64,000 nt of DNA from Fimbriimonadaceae bacterium (GTDB lineage: Bacteria; Armatimonadota; Fimbriimonadia; Fimbriimonadales; Fimbriimonadaceae). Location: assembly GCA_022843485.1 (NCBI GenBank), contig JALHNM010000005.1, positions 124,001-188,000 of the forward strand, in the 5' to 3' direction. A program made the translations under genes and the position numbers. Below are positions 23,979 through 30,689 of the stretch, piece by piece. Every line of letters starts with the position of its first letter. The first letter of the stretch is position 1. The notes beneath the pieces are model-generated. The model was not told the DNA's origin. It did not search any database and worked only from the letters and a program-made list of their open reading frames with translations.

Positions 23979-24746
23979 TTAGGGACGGACGACGGGGCCC
24001 GGGAGCCGCTCTGCGAGCACCGTGAGCTCGGGAAGGTGGAAGGTGTCGGGCTCGGGCCGCAAGAGGTCTCGAAGCGTGCCCGTCGCCCCTTGGATCGCTT
24101 CGCGCACCTTCTCCTGCGTCTCGGCCGGGACGGACATGCGCTCGAGCCATTCCGTAAGGCCGATCCGCTTGAGCCGGGTCTCCGAGAGGAGGGTCTTGAA
24201 ACCAGCCCCATCCAGGAGTCTGGCCCAGGTCGAGACCGGCAGATCGCGCACGTGAGAGGGGTCGCGCGCCCGCTCGATCGCGTCGAGGGCCTCGTCCGCC
24301 TCTGGGTCCTCCGATCCGACGGTGTCCACGACGAGCAACCGGCCCCCGGGCGTCAGGACCCGGTGCGCCTCGGCGAGGAACCGAGGGACGTCCGGGAAGT
24401 GGTGCGGGGCGAGCCGGCAGGTGACGACATTGAAGTGCCCGTCGGGGAACGGGAGGGCCTGGGCGTCGCCGAGTTGCGTCAGGACGTGCGCGAACCCCCG
24501 CCGCAGCGCTTCGGCCTGGGTGACCTCGAGCATTTCCGGCGTCAAGTCGAGCGCGACGACCTCGGCCGCCTCCGGGGCGACTGCGTAGGCCACGTGCCCG
24601 GCGCCCGTCGCCAGATCCAGCACCCGCCCAAGTCCGGGCCCGAGGAGAACCGCAAGGGCTCGTAACGATTCGGCGTCCGAATGCACGTCGCTGGTGAGGT
24701 ACCGACTCGCGGCTGGCCCGAACTGGTCGCGAGGGTCGGCGGTCAC
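23979..24746 (-). CDS. SAM-dependent methyltransferase (UbiE/Methyltransf_11 type)
   Basis: This 255-residue class I methyltransferase has motif I as RVLDLATGAGHVAYAVA (about 41-57), an acidic end of strand 2 (VALDLTPEML), motif II region GDAQALPFPDGHFNVVTCRLAPHHF, and VLTPGGRLLVVDTV. The HHF after strand 4 is typical of UbiE/COQ5 and related enzymes, but the substrate is open. Its start overlaps the upstream gene by 4 bp. No quinone gene is adjacent, so I do not assign ubiE/menG. Confidence 0.85.
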   Translation of the reverse strand: MTADPRDQFGPAASRYLTSDVHSDAESLRALAVLLGPGLGRVLDLATGAGHVAYAVAPEAAEVVALDLTPEMLEVTQAEALRRGFAHVLTQLGDAQALPFPDGHFNVVTCRLAPHHFPDVPRFLAEAHRVLTPGGRLLVVDTVGSEDPEADEALDAIERARDPSHVRDLPVSTWARLLDGAGFKTLLSETRLKRIGLTEWLERMSVPAETQEKVREAIQGATGTLRDLLRPEPDTFHLPELTVLAERLPGPVVRP

Positions 24747-25999
24747 GCCCGCCCCACGGGGACGTACACGGTCTTCGCGATGATCCGGTCGCCGATCCGC
24801 GCCTCGACCTTCACCGGGAACGTCCCGACCGTGTCCTTAGGAACGATGATCTCGACCGGGATACGGGCCGAGCCGCGGGAGTGGTAGATCGTGAGGGGGA
24901 CGTCCGAACCGCGGGAGACGGTCCACTCCTCGGGGACGGAGATCGAGAACCGACCGTTGACGCGCTTCATCCCGTTGGAGCGCACCACAACGTGCCCCTT
25001 GACGATCCGGGCTTCGGGGCTCGGGGGCAGTTCTCGCGGGAGGTCGATCTTGAAGTCCACCAGTTCGGCGACCTGAAAGCTTGAGCGCAATACAGTCAGG
25101 CTCCCGTCTGGCTGGCGCAGGCTCGTCCGAAGGACGCGGTACCCGGGTCGGGTGTCGGGTCGGATCCGCGATGCGTAGTCGAACGCCGCACGCCCCTTCG
25201 AGTTCCACGTCGGGAACGGCTGTGTCCCGGCCGCCATCGCGTCGCGTCCGGACCCTTCGACCCGGTACTCGAGCTGTTCGAACTCGACGGCCCCGGCCCG
25301 CTCGAACGCGTAGCGAACCTTGAACTCGTCCTCGACCGGGACGTCACGGACGAGCGTCTCGGGACGCCAGCGGAACCCGGTGGGCAACGCCTGTCCCATA
25401 TCGGTCTGGAGCGAGACGAACGCGAGCGGACGGGGCATGAAGGCGGGCCCGAGGTCCGACCCCATTGGCACCGCGTCCACCCGCAACCCCAACCGGCGCC
25501 CGGCGGCGGGGGCAAGCGGCACTGCCGGCCGGAACGCCCCCTCAAGGACCCACCCGTCGTCGCCCTTCGCACCCGAGAGAGTGACGCTCGACGCGGGGAC
25601 CGCCGCTTCGAGCCAGACCGGACCGTTGGGCTGTGTCCCGTCGAGCCGGCGCACGGACAGCGAAGGGGCCCCGTCCCGGAACGAGACTCGGAACTCAAGG
25701 TTGTCCGAGCCGACCAGCCAGCCGTCCGCCGCCTCGTCTAGGGAGAGGACGACGTCCTCCCCGTCCTTGGCGCGCGCCGACCAGTAGACGACCTCCGGCT
25801 CCCACTGGAACCCGGACTCGGCCCCCCCATCGGCGGAGAGCCGGTCCCATTCCTCGTCGTCGAGCCTGCCATCGAGCGTCGGCGTGATCGCGAGCCGGAC
25901 GGTCTGGGCAACCGAGAACGGCCGGCTAAGGAGCGAGGCGGCGGGGGTGGGCTGCGGCGCGAGCTGGGCCCCGACTAGGGCGAGCACGACGGTCGTCAT
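24743..25999 (-). CDS. Secreted sugar-binding-fold (CBM9-like) protein, NPCBM-like C-terminus
   Basis: This 418-residue protein has a short signal peptide (MTTVVLALVGAQLAPQPTPAASLL). The next part, VRLAITPTLDGRLDDEEWDRLSADGGA followed by VYWSARAKDGEDVVLSLDE, has the opening of CBM9/DOMON-like domains (xxIDGxLDExxW), which bind sugars or haem. The last about 100 residues resemble an alpha-galactosidase NEW3-like beta sandwich (FSISVPEEWTVSRGSDVPLTIYHSRG ... FPVKVEARIGDR). I chose the ATG at 25999 as the signal peptide begins there; the longer frame upstream is antisense to the phosphoesterase. A binding or structural envelope role is likely. Confidence 0.68.
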   Translation of the reverse strand: MTTVVLALVGAQLAPQPTPAASLLSRPFSVAQTVRLAITPTLDGRLDDEEWDRLSADGGAESGFQWEPEVVYWSARAKDGEDVVLSLDEAADGWLVGSDNLEFRVSFRDGAPSLSVRRLDGTQPNGPVWLEAAVPASSVTLSGAKGDDGWVLEGAFRPAVPLAPAAGRRLGLRVDAVPMGSDLGPAFMPRPLAFVSLQTDMGQALPTGFRWRPETLVRDVPVEDEFKVRYAFERAGAVEFEQLEYRVEGSGRDAMAAGTQPFPTWNSKGRAAFDYASRIRPDTRPGYRVLRTSLRQPDGSLTVLRSSFQVAELVDFKIDLPRELPPSPEARIVKGHVVVRSNGMKRVNGRFSISVPEEWTVSRGSDVPLTIYHSRGSARIPVEIIVPKDTVGTFPVKVEARIGDRIIAKTVYVPVGRA

Positions 26000-26067
26000 A
26001 CCGTTAGAGACTCTCGACCGCGGGCGGACGATTCCCGACCCAGTCCCGGTCGGGGCCCCCCATCGCC

Positions 26068-27015
26068 TCAGACGTCCTTGCCCGCCGGGTTCCAACCCCA
26101 TTCGACGAACTCGTGCGTCCATCGGCCGTCCGGATAGAGGTCGAGCACAACGTACCCTGGCGGGAACTCTCGGTTCCGCCCGAGCCACCAGGCGCCGCTC
26201 ACCGCCCCATTGCAGAGGTACGCGACCCCGTTGTACTCGTACCGGTCGACCAGGTGGATGTGCCCGCTCACGCAGAGCTTGACCTGCGGGTTCTTGTCGA
26301 ACACCTTCTTCACGTCGTCGAAGTTCTTCGTCTGGAGGTTGCCTCCGACCACCCACTCCCCTTGCGCCGCGTTGTAGCCCCAGAGCATCGTGCACGGGGC
26401 GATGAGCGGGATGTGGCTGACGACCATCACCGGGGTGTCCTTCGGGGTGCCCTCGATCGTCGACTTCATCCAGTCGAACTGCTCCTCGTCGATGAACCCG
26501 TTGTAGCCGTCGGGGGTTTGCAGGACGGTGTCGAGCACGAGGATCCGCCATCCGCCCGCGTCGAGGCTCTGGTACGTTCGCTCGTAGCCGAAGAGGTCGC
26601 AGAACCACCGCTTCCCCCAGAGCGGCTCCTCGCCGGTCGTCCGGCTTGCTTGCTTGTTCCAGCCCCAGACGTCGTGGTTCCCCAACGTGTGGACGACCGG
26701 GCGGTCCCAGTTCTCCTTGAGGGCCGAGGTGAACACCTCCCACTGCCGTCGGGTGCGGTCCTCGCGGGCGGCGAAGGAGTCCATGATGAGATCGCCTCCG
26801 GTCACGAGCAAGTCGGCTCGAGGACTGAGGCCCGCGGCGTGCCGGAGGGCCTTGCCGAAGCCCCACGGTGCGTTCATTTCGGGCTGGGCGTGCATGTCCG
26901 TCATGTGGACGACCCGGAACGGCTTGGCCTCCTGGGCCAGGACGCCCCGAGGCAGTACGCCCGTCAAACCGGCCGCCGCCGCCGTCGCTAGTAGGTCGCG
27001 TCGAGAGAGGCTCAC
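26068..27015 (-). CDS. Tat-exported calcineurin-type metallophosphoesterase
   Basis: This 315-residue protein has a twin-arginine leader (MSLSRRDLLATAAAAGLTGVLPRGVLA) followed by the phosphoesterase motifs. These are MTDMHAQ (DxH), VTGGDLIMD (GDxx), TLGNHDVWG (GNH(D/E)), VVSHIPLI (VxxH) and SGHIHLVD (GHxH). All metal ligands are present, so it should be an active periplasmic or surface phosphatase/phosphodiesterase. It heads a four-gene run with the CBM9-like protein, the methyltransferase and the DapA-like gene. The start is a GTG with CACACT 6 nt upstream, near the leaderless pattern seen elsewhere. Confidence 0.88.
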   Translation of the reverse strand: MSLSRRDLLATAAAAGLTGVLPRGVLAQEAKPFRVVHMTDMHAQPEMNAPWGFGKALRHAAGLSPRADLLVTGGDLIMDSFAAREDRTRRQWEVFTSALKENWDRPVVHTLGNHDVWGWNKQASRTTGEEPLWGKRWFCDLFGYERTYQSLDAGGWRILVLDTVLQTPDGYNGFIDEEQFDWMKSTIEGTPKDTPVMVVSHIPLIAPCTMLWGYNAAQGEWVVGGNLQTKNFDDVKKVFDKNPQVKLCVSGHIHLVDRYEYNGVAYLCNGAVSGAWWLGRNREFPPGYVVLDLYPDGRWTHEFVEWGWNPAGKDV

Positions 27016-27085
27016 AGCGCTAGTGTGGCCGAGCGCACGTTAACGCAGGGTTATCCCCGGTCCCGGTGGGCTCGGCGGGCGCGTC

Positions 27086-27091
27086 TATCAT
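27086..27091 (+). promoter_or_regulatory. -10-like TATCAT upstream of a short leader ORF
   Basis: TATCAT is 38 nt upstream of an ATG that has a perfect GAGGAG ribosome site. This is one of the few units here with a conventional leader. No good -35 was found. Confidence 0.35.
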
Positions 27092-27129
27092 TTCGTACGT
27101 CCAGTGTGACTGGATCCTGAGGAGACTTG

Positions 27130-27186
27130 ATGAGCGCCACCACTCTTGTGACCCGCCGCGCCGCCCTCTCCGCCCGGCTCGCCTGA
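27130..27186 (+). CDS. 18-codon ORF with strong ribosome site, in frame with the RNHCP gene
   Basis: ATG (27130) with GAGGAG 5 nt upstream opens MSATTLVTRRAALSARLA and then a TGA (27184-27186). The next 19 codons, up to the GTG at 27244, are open in the same frame. It may be a leader peptide, the true N-terminus of the RNHCP protein interrupted by a nonsense change, or a read-through/recoding site. Basic, Ala-rich content gives no clear function. Confidence 0.4.
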   Translation: MSATTLVTRRAALSARLA

Positions 27187-27243
27187 GTCCGTTCAGGCCC
27201 CGCAGAAGGAGGCGCTTCCCTAGAGAAGCTGCCCGGCCCCGCC

Positions 27244-27756
27244 GTGCCTGACCTCGACCTCAGGATCCCATTGAAGAAGAGTCACAAGAACACCTCTCGC
27301 CGTCAATCGTCCGACCTCCCCGACCGCCGCGCCCGCAAGGCCGCGACCCGAGCCGCCCGTCAAGCCGGCCCGGGCGGGCCCTCTGCCGAGACCCTCTACC
27401 GCCGCCTCCAAGACCCCGGAGCCCGTCTCGACGGGTTCACCTGCGGGAACTGCGGCGTCGCCGTGCCCTGGGAAGGGGCCGGGTCGGCGCACCGCAACCA
27501 CTGCCCTCGATGCCTCTACAGCCGGCACCTCGACGACGAACCGGGGGACCGGGCCAGCGAGTGCCTCGCTCTCATGGAGCCGGTCGCCGTCTGGGTGCGC
27601 AAGGGCGGGGAGTGGGCGGTGATCCACCGGTGCCGCGAGTGCGGGGTCCTGAGCTCCAACCGCGTCGCCGCCGACGATAACGTCCCCCTGCTGGTCTCAC
27701 TCGCGATGCGCCCGATCGCCTCGCCGCCCTTCCCCCTGACTCATGAGGAACCCTAA
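27244..27756 (+). CDS. RNHCP-domain protein
   Basis: This is a 170-residue zinc-finger-like protein of the RNHCP family, named for the motif present here at residues 84-88 (AHRNHCPRCLYSRHLD). Other likely metal ligands are C67/C70 (CGNC), C87/C90 and C130/C133 (CREC). The basic N-terminal tail (residues 9-41, many Lys/Arg) suggests nucleic-acid binding. The function of the family is not established. The start at GTG 27244 is uncertain, since no ribosome site lies close to it and the frame is open to an in-frame TGA at 27184. A strong hairpin follows the stop. Confidence 0.82.
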   Translation: MPDLDLRIPLKKSHKNTSRRQSSDLPDRRARKAATRAARQAGPGGPSAETLYRRLQDPGARLDGFTCGNCGVAVPWEGAGSAHRNHCPRCLYSRHLDDEPGDRASECLALMEPVAVWVRKGGEWAVIHRCRECGVLSSNRVAADDNVPLLVSLAMRPIASPPFPLTHEEP

Positions 27757-27761
27757 AGGCT

Positions 27762-27792
27762 CGGGCCCCCGGAGACACGTTCCGGGGGCCCG
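27762..27792. terminator. 12-bp stem hairpin between convergent genes
   Basis: CGGGCCCCCGGA (27762-27773) pairs perfectly with TCCGGGGGCCCG (27781-27792) around a 7-nt loop, between the RNHCP gene and the convergent YHS lipoprotein gene. It could end transcription from both sides. Confidence 0.7.
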
Positions 27793-27814
27793 ACCTCGGC
27801 GTGTGGCCGCCGCC

Positions 27815-28162
27815 TTACTTCTTGGCGTAGAGCGCTGGGTTCTCCTTGAACTTGCCCGGGCACGCGGCGCAGCAGAAGTAGTACCGCTTCCCCTCGTGGT
27901 CGACGTGCTCCAGGGCGTCCTCGGGGTTCGCCATCCCCACCTTCATGACCGGGCACTCGACCTCGCCCTTAGCGTTGCGGTGGATCGTGACGTCGGTCGG
28001 CCAACCCGCGGCCTTGGCATCCGAGCCCGCGGGCGTCCCAGTCGCGGGGGCGGCGGGCTGAGACGGGGTCGCCTGGGCGTCGGCGGTGGGTTCGGGAGTC
28101 ACGGCGCAACCGACGAGCGTCAGGGCCGCGACGAGGGCCAGAAGAGTGGGCAGGACTCGCAT
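27815..28162 (-). CDS. Lipoprotein with YHS-type metal domain
   Basis: This 115-residue lipoprotein has a signal peptide with lipobox LVGC (Cys about residue 19), a Pro/Ala/Thr-rich linker, and then a YHS-like domain. That domain has ECPVMKVGMANPEDALEHVDHEGKRYYFCCAACPGKFKENPALY with Cys and Met/His metal candidates (CPVM, FCCAAC). YHS domains bind copper or other heavy metals, so a periplasmic or membrane-anchored metal-binding role is likely. A TACACT hexamer 11 nt before the ATG suggests a short leader. It is divergent from the aminotransferase gene. Confidence 0.85.
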   Translation of the reverse strand: MRVLPTLLALVAALTLVGCAVTPEPTADAQATPSQPAAPATGTPAGSDAKAAGWPTDVTIHRNAKGEVECPVMKVGMANPEDALEHVDHEGKRYYFCCAACPGKFKENPALYAKK

Positions 28163-28173
28163 AGGTTGACACG

Positions 28174-28179
28174 AGTGTA
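28174..28179 (-). promoter_or_regulatory. -10-like TACACT of the YHS lipoprotein gene
   Basis: TACACT on the reverse strand ends 11 nt before the ATG at 28162. The divergent aminotransferase promoter is about 45 bp away. Confidence 0.4.
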
Positions 28180-28221
28180 TCCTTTCCGTCGGCCCGGCCC
28201 CGGGGTCCCACGGGCCTCGTG

Positions 28222-28227
28222 TAAACT
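28222..28227 (+). promoter_or_regulatory. -10-like TAAACT of the aminotransferase gene
   Basis: TAAACT ends 6 nt before the ATG at 28234, with no Shine-Dalgarno. Confidence 0.55.
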
Positions 28228-28233
28228 CGCCGG

Positions 28234-29463
28234 ATGCCCAGGCTCTCCGACCGGGCCGTGAGGATGCCGGCGTCGCCGATCCGACGGCTGGCGCCCTACG
28301 CCGACGCCGCCAAGGCCAGAGGGGTGCGCATCTACCACCTCAACATCGGCCAGCCTGACGTCGAGAGCCCGCCCTCGTTCTGGGAGGCCGTCCGCAACCC
28401 CGAACTCCGGGTGCTCGAGTACAGCCACGCCGCCGGGATGCCCGCACTCCGCGAACGAGTGGCCGCCCACTACCGCTCGATCGGCATCGACGTGACCCCC
28501 GCCCAAGTCCTCGTCACGACCGCGGGGTCGGAGGCCGTGGCCTTCGCCATGATGGCGACCCTCAACCCCGGCGAGGAGGTGATCGTCCCCGAGCCGATGT
28601 ACGCGAACTACATCGGGTTCGCGGCCTACGGATCGGTGGAGGTCGTCCCCGTCACCACGCGGATCGAGGACGACTTCGCCCTTCCGGGCGTCGAAGAGTT
28701 CGAGCGCCGAATCACCCCCCGAACCAGGGCCATCGTCGTCTGCAACCCCGGGAACCCGACCGGCGTGGTCTACTCCGACGCCCAGCTCGAAGAGCTCCGC
28801 GACCTCGCGCCCCACCACGACCTCGTCCTCATCGCCGACGAGGTCTACCGAGACTTCAACTTCACCGACGCCCCGATCCGGTCTGTCCTCCAGCTCGAGG
28901 GCCTTGACGAGCACGCCGTCATGTGCGACTCGGTCTCGAAGCGCTTCAGCCTGTGCGGGGCCCGGATCGGGTTCCTCGTCACACGGAACGCGGCGCTGAT
29001 GGACGCCGCCGTCCGGTTCGGCCAGGCCCGGCTCTGCCCGCCCACGCTCGAACAGATCGGGGTGCTCGCGGCCATGGAGACCCCCCAGTCCTACTTCGTC
29101 GAGGTGCGCGAGGAGTACCGCGCCCGGCGCGACCTCCTGGCCCGTCGGCTTCGCGCCATGCCAGGAGTCGTCTGTCCGAACATCCAAGGAGCCTTCTACG
29201 CGACCGTCCGGCTCCCGATCGACGACGCCGACCGGTTCTGCCAGTGGCTGCTCGAGTCGTTCGAGCGGGATGGCGAGACCGTCATGCTCGCCCCGGCGAC
29301 CGGGTTCTACCAGACCCCTGGTCTCGGACTCGACGAGGTCCGTATCGCCTACGTTCTTGGCCAGGACAAGCTCGACCGCTCCATGGACCTCCTCGAGTCC
29401 GCCCTTGCGGCCTACCCGGGGCGGACGGGCGCAGGCGCCCTCCCGGTGACGCCCCATGCCTGA
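28234..29463 (+). CDS. Class I/II pyridoxal-phosphate aminotransferase (AspC-like)
   Basis: This 409-residue fold-type I aminotransferase has YHLNIGQPDVESP at the N-terminus, EYSHAAGMPALRERVAAHY, VTTAGSEAVAFAMMA (cofactor phosphate cup), VCNPGNPTGVVYS (substrate/PLP Asn) and IADEVYRDF. The PLP lysine lies in SVSKRFSLCGARIG. Probable substrates are aspartate, aromatic amino acids or a related amino acid with 2-oxoglutarate; this cannot be narrowed by sequence alone. The start ATG has TAAACT 6 nt upstream. The next gene on the strand, a lipoprotein, has its own promoter-like hexamer. Confidence 0.9.
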   Translation: MPRLSDRAVRMPASPIRRLAPYADAAKARGVRIYHLNIGQPDVESPPSFWEAVRNPELRVLEYSHAAGMPALRERVAAHYRSIGIDVTPAQVLVTTAGSEAVAFAMMATLNPGEEVIVPEPMYANYIGFAAYGSVEVVPVTTRIEDDFALPGVEEFERRITPRTRAIVVCNPGNPTGVVYSDAQLEELRDLAPHHDLVLIADEVYRDFNFTDAPIRSVLQLEGLDEHAVMCDSVSKRFSLCGARIGFLVTRNAALMDAAVRFGQARLCPPTLEQIGVLAAMETPQSYFVEVREEYRARRDLLARRLRAMPGVVCPNIQGAFYATVRLPIDDADRFCQWLLESFERDGETVMLAPATGFYQTPGLGLDEVRIAYVLGQDKLDRSMDLLESALAAYPGRTGAGALPVTPHA

Positions 29464-29491
29464 CCGTGCAACGGACAACCCGCAGGATCGG

Positions 29492-29497
29492 TATCAT
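29492..29497 (+). promoter_or_regulatory. -10-like TATCAT of the lipoprotein gene
   Basis: TATCAT ends 6 nt before the ATG at 29504. This decides the start, which coincides with the signal peptide. Confidence 0.55.
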
Positions 29498-29503
29498 GCT
29501 TAC

Positions 29504-29950
29504 ATGAACGTCCAAACCCTTGCCCTTGCCACCGCTCTCCTCCTCGTCGTCGGGTGCCAGAAGGCCGACCCGCTCGTCGGCGATTGGACCACCGACTTCG
29601 AAATCATGGGCGCGAAGGGCACGTCGGAGATGTCGTTGAAGGCCGATGGAACCTTCACCGGGGCCTCCAGCGTCTCGCTCGGGCAAGGCACCCTCAAGAC
29701 TACCGACACCGGGACCTGGAAGGTCGATGCGGAGGGCAAGCTGGACCTGACGCTCGTCGATACGAAGTGGACCGCGGTCGGGGCGGACGGCAAGCCGATG
29801 ACCCAGATGCAGAGCCTCCTCGACGGCCAGAAGAAGGCCGTGATGGACGGCTTCAACGCGGCCGCGCCCTCGAAACCGACCTGGAAGGGGAACGACGAGT
29901 TCACCTTCGCCATGGACGGCCAAACTTACGTCTACACCCGCAAGAAGTGA
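29504..29950 (+). CDS. Small lipoprotein, lipocalin-like pattern
   Basis: This 148-residue lipoprotein has the signal peptide MNVQTLALATALLLVVGC, with lipobox Cys at residue 18. The mature part begins with PLVGDWTTDFEIMG and shows alternating beta strands (SEMSLKADGTFTGAS, DTGTWKVDAEGKLDLTLVDTKW, NDEFTFAMDGQTYVYTRKK). The G-x-W after a short helix and the strand order are typical of small lipocalin-like or DUF-type binding proteins anchored on the membrane. The ATG at 29504 is supported by TATCAT at 6 nt. It ends 4 bp before the convergent VanW gene stop. Confidence 0.78.
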   Translation: MNVQTLALATALLLVVGCQKADPLVGDWTTDFEIMGAKGTSEMSLKADGTFTGASSVSLGQGTLKTTDTGTWKVDAEGKLDLTLVDTKWTAVGADGKPMTQMQSLLDGQKKAVMDGFNAAAPSKPTWKGNDEFTFAMDGQTYVYTRKK

Positions 29951-29954
29951 CCGG

Positions 29955-30689
29955 CTACCGCCGCTCGACGACCCGGTTCATCACCGGGTAGGAGTCGACG
30001 GAAACGAGTTCGCGGACCCCGTCTGCGAGTCGGTACGTCTCGACCTCGTAGCCCGGCTTGCCCGGGTTGCGCACCCGTTGTGAGGGGCCGGTCCCGACGA
30101 CGAACTCGGCCGGACTCCGGCGGTGGACGACGTTCTGGGCGATCTGGATCGAACGCCCCTCCCCCGCACCCCAGAGTTCGACGACCATCGCCTCGCCAAC
30201 CACCCGCGCCCGCACTCGGATCGGGAACCTGTATGGGTTCCGAACCTTCAGGTCTAGGTTCGGGTAGGCCACCGCCGCGTCCCGGCCCGGAGGCACATAG
30301 TTCGCGACGAAGTGGTGCGGGTGGCGCTCGACGACCTCGAACCCGCCCATGAGCGCGGCGTTGTAGAGCGTCGTGCTCGTCTGGCAGACCCCGCCCCCCC
30401 AGGTGCTGATCAACGTGCCGCCGAAGCTGACCGGGGCCCGGCGGTACCCCTGGTCGCGGCTCCAAGAGCCGACCGCCTCGTTGAAGCTCAGCACGCCCCC
30501 AGCCGGAACCCGAAGCCCGTCGAGCCGCCGCAGCGCGAGCTCCGCGTTGTGCCTCTGGTCGAGCAACCGCCCTTCCAGGGTGGTCGAGAACCGCCCGACG
30601 ACCCGCTCCGGCTGGGCCGACAACAAGAGCCCGGCCAGCCCCGCGACCCCCAACCCGGACCCCAATGCGGGGAGCCCCCAACCCCTCAC
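29955..30689 (-). CDS. VanW-family protein
   Basis: This protein has about 244 residues, with an N-terminal membrane helix (LPALGSGLGVAGLAGLLLSA) and a full VanW domain. The domain is recognised by VPAGGVLSFNEAVG, FGGTLISTWGGGVCQTSTTLYNAAL and ERHPHHFVANYVPPGRDAAVAYPNLDLKVRN. VanW occurs in vancomycin-resistance clusters but its biochemical role is unknown; the conserved Cys/Thr segment is intact. The GTG at 30689 is chosen because it overlaps the alpha-2-macroglobulin stop by 4 bp. It is the last gene of the carB-membrane protein-macroglobulin run. Confidence 0.86.
   Translation of the reverse strand: MRGWGLPALGSGLGVAGLAGLLLSAQPERVVGRFSTTLEGRLLDQRHNAELALRRLDGLRVPAGGVLSFNEAVGSWSRDQGYRRAPVSFGGTLISTWGGGVCQTSTTLYNAALMGGFEVVERHPHHFVANYVPPGRDAAVAYPNLDLKVRNPYRFPIRVRARVVGEAMVVELWGAGEGRSIQIAQNVVHRRSPAEFVVGTGPSQRVRNPGKPGYEVETYRLADGVRELVSVDSYPVMNRVVERR

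Noticed and set aside
24743-26866. A 707-codon frame extending the CBM9-like protein upstream
   Set aside because: The extra N-terminal part is out-of-frame sequence of the metallophosphoesterase gene; a signal peptide begins at 25999.
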